Shown: positions 8,701 through 17,338, counted from the first letter of the stretch. The stretch is DNA of 64,000 nucleotides from Rhizobiaceae bacterium (GCA_028279875.1 JANQMU010000011.1:119851-183850), one strand, 5' to 3'. The notes: generated by a model not told the origin, from the letters alone. Made by a program: numbers and translations.

Positions 8701-9744
8701 ATGACGCATCTTGCGATCAGAGGATTGACCAAGCGTTTCGCCGGACAGACCGAGGCCGCCGTCGCGGACCTCAATCTGGAAATCGATTCGGGCAGCCTGG
8801 TGGCGCTACTGGGCCCATCCGGTTGCGGCAAGACGACGACGATGAAGATGATTGCCGGGCTGCTCGAACCGACCGCCGGCGATATCCTGTTCGACGAACA
8901 ATCGATCCTGCGCATCGCGCCCGAGCGCCGCGGCGCCGTCATGGTGTTCCAGAACTATCTGCTGTTTCCCTATATGACCATCGCCCAGAATGTCGGCTAC
9001 GGCCTCAAGATCAGGAAGATCGATCGCGCGGAGATCGATCAGCGGGTTCGCGAAATCCTCGAAATGGTGCGGTTGCCGGGGATTGAGGACCGCCGACCGA
9101 AAGAGCTTTCCGGCGGTCAGCAGCAGCGGGTCGCACTGGCGCGCGCCCTGGTCGTTGAGCCGAAACTGCTTTTGCTGGATGAACCGCTGAGCAATCTCGA
9201 CGCGCATCTGCGGTTCGAACTGCGCGACCTGATCCGTGACATCCAGCAGAAGATGGGCATCACCACCGTCTTCGTCACCCATGACCAGGAGGAAGCCGTT
9301 GTGCTCGCCGACAAGGTGGCGCTGATCCTCGATGGCCGGCTGCGTCAATATGCGGAGGCGGACATGTTCTACAAACGACCGGCGGACGAGGCGACCGCGC
9401 GGTTTTTCGGCGGCCAGAACTTCATTTCGGGCACGGCATCGAACGGCGTTTTCGAAGGACCGCTCGGCCGGCTGGCACTGCCTGAGGATGCCCCTGAAGG
9501 CGCCGGCAAATTGACGTTTCGCCCGGAAAATGTGCGCACCGGAGAGGCGGCGACAGGCGAAAACACCCTGCGCGCCAAACTGGTCAACAAGATTTTCCTG
9601 GGCACCCAGACCCGGCTGCGGCTGGCGGTCGGCGACGAGACGATCACGGCGATCGCCAATCCCAACGATGTCGAGAACTATCTCGTCGATCAGGAGGTTC
9701 CGCTGGCGCTCCCGCCATCCGCCCTATGGGTTCTGACACATTAG
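8701..9744 (+). CDS. ABC transporter ATP-binding protein of the sugar operon (MalK/PotA-like)
   Basis: A 347-aa ATPase with Walker A GPSGCGKTT (around residues 39-47), Q-loop MVFQNYLLFPYMT, signature [14 protein letters not shown], Walker B LLLLDEPLSNLD and switch HDQEEA. The C-terminal ~110 residues form the regulatory TOBE-type domain found in carbohydrate and polyamine importers. The frame opens at 8683, but the ATG at 8701 gives the standard N-terminus LAIRGLTKRF. It should energise the two permeases at 4876-6703. Confidence 0.88.
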   Translation: MTHLAIRGLTKRFAGQTEAAVADLNLEIDSGSLVALLGPSGCGKTTTMKMIAGLLEPTAGDILFDEQSILRIAPERRGAVMVFQNYLLFPYMTIAQNVGYGLKIRKIDRAEIDQRVREILEMVRLPGIEDRRPKELSGGQQQRVALARALVVEPKLLLLDEPLSNLDAHLRFELRDLIRDIQQKMGITTVFVTHDQEEAVVLADKVALILDGRLRQYAEADMFYKRPADEATARFFGGQNFISGTASNGVFEGPLGRLALPEDAPEGAGKLTFRPENVRTGEAATGENTLRAKLVNKIFLGTQTRLRLAVGDETITAIANPNDVENYLVDQEVPLALPPSALWVLTH

Positions 9745-9753
9745 GACAAAGCG

Positions 9754-10590
9754 ATGAAATTCGGCATACATGCAGGACTTTGGATGGCACGGTGGACCGA
9801 CGAGCTGACGCCGATCGTCAGGACGGTTGCCGATCTCGGTTTCGACGGCGTCGAGGTTTCGCTGCTCGGCATGAGTGACGAAAAGGCCGAAGCACTTGGC
9901 CATCTGATCAAGGATCACTCCATCGAGGTGACCTGTTCGGACGGGTTGTCGCCCGATACCGACATCACCTCCGATGATGAATCGGTCCGCGCCGCCGGGA
10001 TCGATCATTTGCGCTGGGCGGTTCGCACCACCGCGAAAATCGGGTCGCGCGGCCTGGCCGGCGTCGTCTATGCGCCGTGGGGCGTTTTTGATCCGGCCAA
10101 CATCCCGGTGCGCGCCGCCCGGTCGGCCGAAGCCTTCGCCGCGATTGACGGGGACCTGCGAGACCATGACGTGACACTCGGGATCGAGGCGATCAACCGC
10201 TTCGAGACCGATCTCGTCAACACTGCCGCCGACGCCGTTGCAATGGCCAAGGCCTCCGGATCGTCCCGGGTCGGCGTGCTTCTCGATACGTTCCATCTCA
10301 ACATCGAGGAGAAGAATATCAAATCCGCCATCACCGGCGCCGGCGACCGGCTGGTCCATTTCCATGTCTCCGACAATGACCGCGGCGTGCCGGGATCGGG
10401 ACGTGTGCCCTGGGATGAGGTCAAGGCCGGCCTGGATGCGCTCGGCTACGATGGCTGGATCGTTGCCGAAATGTTCGTGGTCGCCGGCAATCCAGCCAGT
10501 GCCGATCTGAATATCTGGCGCAATATCGAACCCGAGCCGACCGACGCCGCAACACGGTCCCTAGCCTTTTTGCAAAAGACCTTCCCATGA
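9754..10590 (+). CDS. Ketose 3-epimerase (D-tagatose/D-psicose 3-epimerase family)
   Basis: A 278-aa TIM-barrel protein of the xylose-isomerase-like superfamily. It carries the full metal-site pattern of ketose 3-epimerases: Glu145 in GIEAINRFE, Asp178 in LDTFHLNIEEK, His204 in HFHVSDNDR and Glu239 in IVAEMF, with spacings equal to those of the Pseudomonas D-tagatose 3-epimerase as I recall it. It should invert C3 of a free ketose, such as ribulose to xylulose or fructose to psicose. It sits between the ATPase (9 bp gap) and dhaL (4-bp overlap). With the isomerase upstream it would generate the ketose that the DhaKL kinase phosphorylates. Confidence 0.82.
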   Translation: MKFGIHAGLWMARWTDELTPIVRTVADLGFDGVEVSLLGMSDEKAEALGHLIKDHSIEVTCSDGLSPDTDITSDDESVRAAGIDHLRWAVRTTAKIGSRGLAGVVYAPWGVFDPANIPVRAARSAEAFAAIDGDLRDHDVTLGIEAINRFETDLVNTAADAVAMAKASGSSRVGVLLDTFHLNIEEKNIKSAITGAGDRLVHFHVSDNDRGVPGSGRVPWDEVKAGLDALGYDGWIVAEMFVVAGNPASADLNIWRNIEPEPTDAATRSLAFLQKTFP

Positions 10591-11120
10591 GCCAGGTGTT
10601 TTTCATATCACTTGTCCAGCGCTTCGAGCGGCTTGAAGACCCGCTCAACCAGCTCGATGCGGCGACGGGCGATGGCGATCACGGCACCACGATCCTGAAA
10701 GGCCTGCGGGCCGCAGCCGATGCGCCCGACAATGCCGCCAAGGCGTTTCGCAAGGCTGCCGGCGGTGCATCCGGATCCTTGTTCAGCCTGATCGTCGGTG
10801 CGCTGGAATCGGTGATTGCGGAAGAAAAACCGCTCGACACCGCGCTTTCAGACGCCGCCGACCGGATTGGCCGAATGGGGCAGGCCCGGGCAGGTGACAA
10901 GACCATGCTGGATGCGCTGCTTCCGGCCGCCGCCGCCGGCCCCGATCCCCAGGCCGTCGCCGCCGCTGCCCGGCAGGGGGCGGAGGCCACCCGCGACATG
11001 GCCGCCCGGCGCGGCCGCGCGAAGTATGTCGAAGGCGCCGGTGTCGGCCATCTCGATGCCGGTGCTGTGTCGGTGGCCGAAATACTCGAGGAATTCGCCA
11101 ATATCGGCGAGGAGATCTGA
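10587..11120 (+). CDS. Dihydroxyacetone kinase-type ADP-binding subunit DhaL
   Basis: A 177-aa nucleotide-binding subunit of the DhaKL kinase family. The magnesium-binding motif D-x-x-T-GDGDHG is near the N-terminus (LDAATGDGDHGTT), with GGASGSLFS and a conserved GDKTMLDAL later on. The protein is shorter than the usual ~210 aa DhaL. It overlaps the epimerase gene by 4 bp and shares a base with the next start (TGATG), so epimerase, DhaL and DhaK are translationally coupled. No PTS-type DhaM gene is present, so an ATP-dependent kinase is inferred. In this context the substrate may be a longer ketose rather than dihydroxyacetone; erythrulose kinases of this family are a precedent. Confidence 0.85.
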   Translation: MSQVFFISLVQRFERLEDPLNQLDAATGDGDHGTTILKGLRAAADAPDNAAKAFRKAAGGASGSLFSLIVGALESVIAEEKPLDTALSDAADRIGRMGQARAGDKTMLDALLPAAAAGPDPQAVAAAARQGAEATRDMAARRGRAKYVEGAGVGHLDAGAVSVAEILEEFANIGEEI

Positions 11121-12139
11121 TGAAAAAGCTGTTCAACACCAAGGAGCGGATCGTCGATGACATGATCAACGGATTCGTCGCCGCCTATCCGGATATCGTC
11201 GCGCGGGGCGCCAATCCGCGCGTTGTCTGCCGCGCCACTCCCAAACCACGGGACGAAAAGGTGGCCCTGCTGATCGGCAATGGCAGCGGCCACGAGCCGA
11301 TCGCCATGGGCTTCGTCGGCTCGGGGCTGCTGGATGCCAATATCGTCGGTGATGTCTTTGCCGCGCCGTCGCCGGACCTCATTCTCGAGGGGATCGAGGA
11401 GGTCACCGGCGATGCCGGTGCCGTGCTGCTGATCTCGCGCCATGAAGGCGACGTGATCAATGGCAATGCCGCGGCCATGATGGCCGAGGATGACGGGCTG
11501 AAGGTCCGCCCGCTGCTGATGTATGACGATATCTCATCCGCGCCGAAAGGGCAGGAAGACGAACGCCGCGGCGCGGCGGGAACCATGTTCATCTACAAGG
11601 TTCTCGGCGCTGCGGCGGAGGCCGGCATGGCGCTCGACGATCTTGTGGCGCTGGGTGAGGATGTCCGGGCACGGACCCGAACACTCGGCGCTGCCGTGTC
11701 GCCCGGCATCTCGCCGCTGACCGGAGAGTTGATGTTCACCCTGCCTGAGGACGAGATCTTCATCGGCATGGGCGTGCATGGCGAACCGGGCGTCGGCCGC
11801 CGCAAGGTCGGACCCGTCAAGGATCTCGTATCGTTCATGGTAGGCGAGCTTCTGGACGATCGGCCGATCGAGCCGGGCGCCACGACGGTCGTTCTCGTCA
11901 ACGGCTCCGGCGGGACGACGATGATGGAACTGCTGACCATCTATAACGAGGTCGCCTCGGTGCTGTCGGCTCGCGACATACCGGCGGTCCTGCCGATGAT
12001 CGGCTCCTATTCGACCACCCAGGAGATGGGTGGTTTCTCGATCTCCCTGTTCACGCCGACGCCCGACATGCTGAAACTCTGGCAGGCGCCGCATGCAAGC
12101 CCGCATTTTCCGCATATCCATGGTGGCGAGGGGGTCTGA
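11120..12139 (+). CDS. Dihydroxyacetone kinase-type substrate-binding subunit DhaK
   Basis: A 339-aa DhaK domain protein. GNGSGHEP (His58) and GMGVHGEPG (His220) mark the substrate site; the second histidine forms the covalent hemiaminal with the ketone group in characterised DhaK proteins. Length and motifs are normal. Paired with DhaL it would phosphorylate the terminal hydroxyl of a short ketose. It starts on the last base of dhaL and is followed 2 bp later by the LacD-type aldolase, whose substrate it presumably makes. Confidence 0.87.
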   Translation: MKKLFNTKERIVDDMINGFVAAYPDIVARGANPRVVCRATPKPRDEKVALLIGNGSGHEPIAMGFVGSGLLDANIVGDVFAAPSPDLILEGIEEVTGDAGAVLLISRHEGDVINGNAAAMMAEDDGLKVRPLLMYDDISSAPKGQEDERRGAAGTMFIYKVLGAAAEAGMALDDLVALGEDVRARTRTLGAAVSPGISPLTGELMFTLPEDEIFIGMGVHGEPGVGRRKVGPVKDLVSFMVGELLDDRPIEPGATTVVLVNGSGGTTMMELLTIYNEVASVLSARDIPAVLPMIGSYSTTQEMGGFSISLFTPTPDMLKLWQAPHASPHFPHIHGGEGV

Positions 12140-12141
12140 CC

Positions 12142-13050
12142 ATGGGTGAGCCGTCCATACGTCCGATCCACGGCGTCGCCGTTGATGCCGGCAGCGGGCT
12201 GGAGGCCGCTATCCGAGAAGCGCGGGGCGACCGTGCGCAGCCGGACGACCTCATAACCTTCAAGCGAAGTGTCCTGACGGTGCTGGGCCCGCAGGCCTCG
12301 ACCGTTCTGGTCGATGCCGCCTGCGGCCCCGATCTGCTGGCCGATTACCCGGATGGCTGCGCGCCGATGATGGCCTATGAGGCTGATGTCTATCATATCT
12401 CCGGTGAGGACCGGATCACCGTGCTGCCGGACAATCTGTCGGTTGCCGACTATCTGGGGCTCGGTGTCCGGCAACTTAAATTCTTCATGTATTACGCGCC
12501 CGACGACCGCGCCGATCTCAACGCTAGAAAGCTCGAGATCGTTGCCCGGATCGGTCGCGACTGTGTGAATCACAATGTGAGATACCTGGTCGAACCTCTT
12601 GTTTATCATCCCGAAATCGAACCGGGCACGGCGGAGTTCGCGCGGCTGAAGCCCGATCTGGTGCGCCGCGCGACGCAGGCCTTTGCCGACCCGCGGCTGA
12701 ACGCCGATGTCCTGAAAGTCGAGGTGCCGGTGGACCTCAACTTCGTCGAGGGATTCGGTGAGCCGGAGATGTCACGGTCCGAAGCGCTGGAGGCGTTTCG
12801 CCATGCGGCGGAACCGGCGGCCGGGCGGGATCTTGTTTATCTCAGCGCCGGCGTTGCCTTCGAGTTCTTCGAGGAATCGCTGAAGATGGCCCGCGATGCC
12901 GGTGTGGATTTCACGGGATTCATGTGCGGGCGGGCCATATGGGCCGATGCCGTCAGCGTGTTCGGGCAGGATGGCGAAACAGCTCTGGTCGACTGGCTGG
13001 CGGACACGGGGCGGACAAGGCTTCGGCGCCTCATTGCCGCACTGGACTGA
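12142..13050 (+). CDS. LacD-type class I aldolase (tagatose-1,6-bisphosphate / sulfofructose-phosphate aldolase family)
   Basis: A 302-aa TIM-barrel aldolase. The features match the LacD family: LKFFMYYAPDD (Lys113), a Glu in YLVEPLVYH (Glu151), the Schiff-base lysine in DVLKVEVPVDLNFVEGF (Lys192), YLSAGV and GFMCGRAIWADAV. It cleaves ketose phosphates into dihydroxyacetone phosphate and an aldehyde without metal. In this operon the donor would be the product of the DhaKL kinase. If that is a pentulose 1-phosphate, the products would be dihydroxyacetone phosphate and glycolaldehyde; this is inference. It is the last gene of the operon and converges on the nucleoside hydrolase gene with a 14-bp gap. 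Confidence 0.78.
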   Translation: MGEPSIRPIHGVAVDAGSGLEAAIREARGDRAQPDDLITFKRSVLTVLGPQASTVLVDAACGPDLLADYPDGCAPMMAYEADVYHISGEDRITVLPDNLSVADYLGLGVRQLKFFMYYAPDDRADLNARKLEIVARIGRDCVNHNVRYLVEPLVYHPEIEPGTAEFARLKPDLVRRATQAFADPRLNADVLKVEVPVDLNFVEGFGEPEMSRSEALEAFRHAAEPAAGRDLVYLSAGVAFEFFEESLKMARDAGVDFTGFMCGRAIWADAVSVFGQDGETALVDWLADTGRTRLRRLIAALD

Positions 13051-13064
13051 ACGGCGCCCCGGTA

Positions 13065-14150
13065 CTACCGTTTGGCAGCGGCCAGCTTGTCGTAGAAATC
13101 GAGGAAAATTTCGTCGCGCTGCACGTCATGGGCCTCGCGCATCAGGTGCCGGTTTTCATCCTTGTTCCAGAACAGATCGTCATCGAGGACCGGCGATGTC
13201 GTCAGATGCGTTGGCACCCATTCCGGATTGATCAGCCAAGCAATGTCGATAATATCCCAGATCACCCAGGTGCGCCGCTCCGTATCGCTGATCGCGAACA
13301 TCGTGTGCAGCGGATTATGGGTATAGAGATGATAGAGATAGTCGCCGATGGCGCCCTGGCCGCGCACGAAGGCCTGCATTTCCGGCAGCGAGATCTTGAG
13401 CTGCGCCCCGACATGATATCCCGGCAGATAGATATGCGGAACACCGCTGTCGAAAATCAGCCGTGACGCGGCCAGATCCTGGACAAGGTTCAGCGAGGGC
13501 CGGTTGCCATGCGGTGCGGTCGACGGATAGGCCGAGGTCCAGATCACCACGATATCGTGGACGATCTCCGGGGCGATCCACAGCGCCGATGCGATGTTGG
13601 TGACGCATCCCATGGCGGCGATATAGAGCGGATCGTCGCCGGACTTTGCCAGATCGATGATGGCATCCACCGCCTCCGATTTCACCGGCTGATCGGCAGC
13701 CTCCATATAGCGGTCCGCGCCGCGAAAGACCTTGCCGCCGGAATCGATGCCCAGCTTGTCGTAGATCGTCAGGATTTCGGTGTAGCTCAGTTCCATGCCT
13801 TCCGCCGGACCGACAAATTCCAGATCGGCAGCGCGCCGTCCCTGACCGTGCAGGCGGTTGATCCAGCCCTGGAACCCGCCGACCATGTGCTCGCGGTGCT
13901 TGCCGCCGGTGGCGAGCGCCTCTTCGGCAGCCACCAGTTCCTTGCGGTGATGGGCAAAAGAGAACGGTTCTGCGGTGACCGCCTCGACCGTCATGTGATC
14001 CGGGGACAGCAGCGCCCAGGCAAGGGCGAACTGGTCGTCGATCTCGTTAGCGGCATCCGTGTCGATCAGCAGTCGGACGGGACCGGTGGGCGGCGCCAGT
14101 CTCTGCTTCATGAGGTCGGGCGCGATCCTTGGGAACTTTGATACGGACAT
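13065..14150 (-). CDS. Inosine-uridine preferring nucleoside hydrolase family protein
   Basis: A 361-aa protein with the family signature LLIDTDAANEIDDQFALAW; the Asp cluster binds the catalytic calcium ion. LYIAAMGCVTNIASAL and a distal HDIVVIWTSA segment are also typical. These enzymes cleave N-ribosides to a base and ribose, though some family members use other furanosides. The frame extends to 14294, but the ATG at 14150 lies 11 bp after the GntR stop codon and gives a normal N-terminus, so the two genes form an operon. With a furanosidase operon next door, this enzyme may feed another furanoside into the same pathway. There is no signal peptide, so it is cytosolic. Confidence 0.82.
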   Translation of the reverse strand: MSVSKFPRIAPDLMKQRLAPPTGPVRLLIDTDAANEIDDQFALAWALLSPDHMTVEAVTAEPFSFAHHRKELVAAEEALATGGKHREHMVGGFQGWINRLHGQGRRAADLEFVGPAEGMELSYTEILTIYDKLGIDSGGKVFRGADRYMEAADQPVKSEAVDAIIDLAKSGDDPLYIAAMGCVTNIASALWIAPEIVHDIVVIWTSAYPSTAPHGNRPSLNLVQDLAASRLIFDSGVPHIYLPGYHVGAQLKISLPEMQAFVRGQGAIGDYLYHLYTHNPLHTMFAISDTERRTWVIWDIIDIAWLINPEWVPTHLTTSPVLDDDLFWNKDENRHLMREAHDVQRDEIFLDFYDKLAAAKR

Positions 14151-14161
14151 CACAACTCGCT

Positions 14162-14932
14162 TCAATTGTAACGGGGCGTGCGGGATTGCTGGGTAAGATT
14201 GAAGCTGATCGAGCCGGTGCGGAACACGTCCTCGTGAAACACGATGTCGCCCTGGTCGTCGAAAGCCGAACAGCTTTGCTTCAGCAGGGGACATCCCGGC
14301 TGCACATGGAAGGTTTCAGCCATTTCGGCATTCGCCGCCACCGGACTGATATCCTCGCAGGCGGCGGACCAGTTCAGGTTGAACCGTTCACTGAGGATGC
14401 GCAAAATGGACTGGCCGGGACCGCTTTCCGGAAAATCCTCCGGGCCCGCGCCCCGCATGAGGGGCGCCGGAGCATAGGTCATGACCAGCATATGCGGTAT
14501 GCCGTCGACCAGCCGCAAACGGCTGACGCGGGTAATGGGGTCCTGCCGCATGTCTTCCGGCACATCCGCGGCATCTGCGGCGGCCGGATCGAGATGTTCG
14601 ATCGACAGCAGGCGCGATGTCGGTTCGCGGCCGGCCCGCAGCATGGCGTCGGTAAAGGAGGTCAGGCAGGTGTCGGAGGAGGGGGACTGGGTCAAGACGG
14701 TGTAGCCGCTGCCCTGCTTGCTTTCCACGTAACCCTCGCGCACGAGGATATTGAGCGCCCGCCTGATCGTCACCCGGCTGACATTGAACTGCGATGACAG
14801 TTCGACTTCGGTCGGAATCCGAGAGCCGACCGGATAGCGGCCGGATTTCACCCGGTCAAGGATTGCCCGGTGCGCCCGCTCATATTTGGGCATGTCGTCA
14901 TTTGGCAGCAAATCCCGCACTCCTGGTTCCAC
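14162..14932 (-). CDS. GntR-family regulator, HutC/UTRA subfamily
   Basis: A 256-aa repressor-type regulator. The N-terminal winged helix has YPVGSRIPTEVELSSQF and VSRVTIRRALNILVREGYVE; the C-terminal ~160 residues resemble a UTRA ligand-binding domain (TRVSRLRLVDGIPHMLV). The listed start is a GTG; an ATG 39 bp downstream (14893) is an alternative that begins just before the DNA-binding domain. It is co-transcribed with the nucleoside hydrolase and faces the sugar operon, so it is the likely regulator of both. Two short inverted repeats lie in its own upstream region. Confidence 0.85.
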   Translation of the reverse strand: MEPGVRDLLPNDDMPKYERAHRAILDRVKSGRYPVGSRIPTEVELSSQFNVSRVTIRRALNILVREGYVESKQGSGYTVLTQSPSSDTCLTSFTDAMLRAGREPTSRLLSIEHLDPAAADAADVPEDMRQDPITRVSRLRLVDGIPHMLVMTYAPAPLMRGAGPEDFPESGPGQSILRILSERFNLNWSAACEDISPVAANAEMAETFHVQPGCPLLKQSCSAFDDQGDIVFHEDVFRTGSISFNLTQQSRTPRYN

Positions 14933-15025
14933 TGTCCGGCGGTCCGTTTCGATAGACGAACAAGGGCATAACCGCCCGGCGGAGAACCGGTCTCCACCCG
15001 TGCGGCGATCCCTCGATCGGACAAG

Positions 15026-15052
15026 ATGTTTCTAACATATTTGTATCTACAA
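15026..15052 (-). promoter_or_regulatory. Candidate operator pair upstream of the GntR gene
   Basis: Two perfect short inverted repeats sit side by side: ATGTT-TCT-AACAT (15026-15038) and TTGTA-TC-TACAA (15041-15052). The second has the GT...AC core expected of GntR/HutC operators. They lie about 95-120 bp before the regulator start, in an AT-rich island of an otherwise GC-rich region, which suggests autoregulation. No exact second copy was seen upstream of the sugar operon. Confidence 0.45.
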
Positions 15053-15142
15053 GTTAATGGCAATCTTTACGCCTTCAGCGTGCCGAAAGGACGACCGTTG
15101 TTACCGCCGGAGAGGTTTTCGCAGCCGCCCGGTTATTCATGA

Positions 15143-15832
15143 TCAGTCCTGATCGGGACAGACGAATTCCAGCAGGATCGGCCGATGATCCGACGGCCCC
15201 TTGTAGAGCGTTTCGGCCCGGGTGCAGTGCAGGGTGCGGACCATGCATCTGTCGAGGCGAAACGGCACGATCTCCTGGGCGCGGTGGGTCGAATCGCGCG
15301 GGCCGACATCGTGGAAGCCGCGCAGCACCACCGGGCCGAAGGAATTATAATCGCCGATAATGGCGGTCGGCCCGCGGGTCGAGCGGGCAATCAGCCGAAG
15401 CTGGCGGCGGTTGAGGATTTGCCCATGCGACAGATGGACATTGGCGATGGTGATTCCGGCCACCTCCAGCAATTGCGAGAACCGCGTCGGCAGCTTGCCC
15501 GGCAGTTTCGATGCTGGCAGCTTGAGCGGCCTTGGACTATGCAACGGCATGCGGCTCCAGGCGGCAAGACCGTGGCGCCGCCCCGGCCAGGACTGCCGGT
15601 AAAACTGTCCACCGACCGAAGCGGGCAGGGGCTCGATGGCCCCGGTGACCTCCTGCATGAGGAAGATGTCCGGCCTTTGCCGCTCGATCAGGGAGGAGAT
15701 ATCGTCCACCAGCGCGCCCGACCGGTGCAGCAGGTTCCAGCTGATGACCCGCAGCGTTTTCTGCCCGCTATCCGCCTCCGGCTTTCGGCGCCGGCGCTGC
15801 CTGCCTGAAAATCTCTCGGCCAGTTTGTTCAT
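15143..15832 (-). CDS. Endonuclease/exonuclease/phosphatase (EEP) family protein
   Basis: A 229-aa metal-dependent phosphodiesterase of the EEP fold. Conserved points are VISWNLLHR (Asn metal ligand), FLMQEVTG (catalytic Glu), IIGDYNS (Asp and Asn) and the C-terminal SDHRPILLEF (Asp-His). The family includes nucleases, sphingomyelinases and inositol phosphatases; the substrate is not evident. It is 10 bp downstream of the cardiolipin synthase gene, so it is probably co-transcribed and may act on phospholipid or phosphodiester substrates at the membrane. No signal peptide is seen; the N-terminus is strongly basic. Confidence 0.8.
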   Translation of the reverse strand: MNKLAERFSGRQRRRRKPEADSGQKTLRVISWNLLHRSGALVDDISSLIERQRPDIFLMQEVTGAIEPLPASVGGQFYRQSWPGRRHGLAAWSRMPLHSPRPLKLPASKLPGKLPTRFSQLLEVAGITIANVHLSHGQILNRRQLRLIARSTRGPTAIIGDYNSFGPVVLRGFHDVGPRDSTHRAQEIVPFRLDRCMVRTLHCTRAETLYKGPSDHRPILLEFVCPDQD

Positions 15833-15842
15833 GGCGGAACCC

Positions 15843-17252
15843 TTACAAATACGGAAGCAGCAGTCGCGCGCTGGCGTCGCGCAGTTTCACGATCAGGCGG
15901 CGGGAGGCCAGCTGATCGAATGTCAGGGGCGTGGCAGCGGCTATTTTTTCGCCGATCAGCCTGTCGATCACCGCAACAAATGTCTCGTCATAGCACTCGA
16001 CGAGAAACTCGAAATTCAACCGCATGCTGCGCACATCCCAGTTGGGGCTGCCGATGGCGCACCAGATGCCGTCGACGGTGACAAGTTTGGAATGATCGAA
16101 CGGATCGGGCGTCATGAAACAGTGTATTCCGTCCATCGGCAGAAAGGACAGATGCGCGTGCATGGCCCAGTCCATGACAAGGTGGTTCGACCGTCCGGGC
16201 AAGACCAGGTCGATCCGCACGCCTCGCAGCGCCGCCAGATTGAGGGCGAAGTTCAACCTTTCGTCCGGAAGGAAATAGGGTGTCACGATCCTGATGTGAT
16301 GTCGGGCGCGGCTGAGCGCTGCGGCAAGGATCGTTTCGATGCTGCCGAAATCCTCGTCGGGTCCCGAACTGATGCCGCGCGCGACCATCGTTCCCCTGCG
16401 CTCGGGGGCCTGCCACCAGATGGCGTCGTCCAGCGATTCGCCGGTCGTGAAATGCCAGTCTTCGGCGAAACTGGCCATCAATTGAGGGACGATGGGGCCT
16501 TCCAGCCGGAAATGAACATCGTCAACGGCCTGTCTGCGAAATCCGATACGGGTATTCTCGACGCCGAGATTCAGTCCGCCGGCGAATCCGGTCTCGCCGT
16601 CAACGATGATCAGTTTCTTGTGGTTCCTCAGATTGACGAATGACATTCGCCACGGCCGCCAGTCATGCATGAAACGCCGGATCGACACGCCTGACGCGCC
16701 CAACTGGCGCACAACAGGCGACACGAAGTAACCGCTGCCGATACCGTCGACCAGGACCCGGACCTCGACACCCCGCTGCCGGGCCGCGATCAGGGCATCG
16801 ACGAAAGCGGTACCGACCTCGTCCGGCCGAAAGATAAAGGTTGCCAGGGCGATGCTGCGACGGGCCCCGGCGATGGCCGCAAGCATCGCCGGATAGGCTT
16901 CGTCGCCGCCGCACAGCATCGCAATATCGTTCCCCCGGGTCAGTGGAACGCCCGTCGCCCGCCCGCCGACCTCGGCGAGAATCTGGATCCCGTCGGGCAA
17001 TTCGCCCGTGTCGAACCGCAGGGAAGCCGGGATTTCGGTGTCCGGCCTGCGGTCGCGGTTGAACCGCGACGCCCGCCGGGCCACCCGATTGATGCCGAAG
17101 GCCGAATAGATAAGGGCGCCGAAAAAGGGCGACAGCCAGGCAAGGCCGATCCAGCCCGCCGCGGCCCGCACATTGGTTTTGTGGAGAAGAACATGGCCGG
17201 TCACCGACGCCGCGACGATGATGTGCAGGATCGTCAGCGTGCCCAGGAACAT
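15843..17252 (-). CDS. Cardiolipin synthase, phospholipase D superfamily
   Basis: A 469-aa inner-membrane enzyme that makes cardiolipin from two phosphatidylglycerols or by a related transfer. Two N-terminal hydrophobic helices (residues ~3-22 and ~30-52) precede a cytoplasmic part with two HKD motifs: H211-x-K213...D218 in NHKKLIIVDG, and H387-x-K389...D394 in DHSKLVTVDG followed by GSPN. Length is normal for the ClsA group. It precedes the EEP gene by 10 bp. Confidence 0.9.
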   Translation of the reverse strand: MFLGTLTILHIIVAASVTGHVLLHKTNVRAAAGWIGLAWLSPFFGALIYSAFGINRVARRASRFNRDRRPDTEIPASLRFDTGELPDGIQILAEVGGRATGVPLTRGNDIAMLCGGDEAYPAMLAAIAGARRSIALATFIFRPDEVGTAFVDALIAARQRGVEVRVLVDGIGSGYFVSPVVRQLGASGVSIRRFMHDWRPWRMSFVNLRNHKKLIIVDGETGFAGGLNLGVENTRIGFRRQAVDDVHFRLEGPIVPQLMASFAEDWHFTTGESLDDAIWWQAPERRGTMVARGISSGPDEDFGSIETILAAALSRARHHIRIVTPYFLPDERLNFALNLAALRGVRIDLVLPGRSNHLVMDWAMHAHLSFLPMDGIHCFMTPDPFDHSKLVTVDGIWCAIGSPNWDVRSMRLNFEFLVECYDETFVAVIDRLIGEKIAAATPLTFDQLASRRLIVKLRDASARLLLPYL

Positions 17253-17338
17253 CGCTTTTGGCCTCTTTCCCTCAGAGCACCCGCATCACCGGGGTAAGGA
17301 CAGCACCCATCGCGCCGCCCTGCCTCCGGGCATTGATA

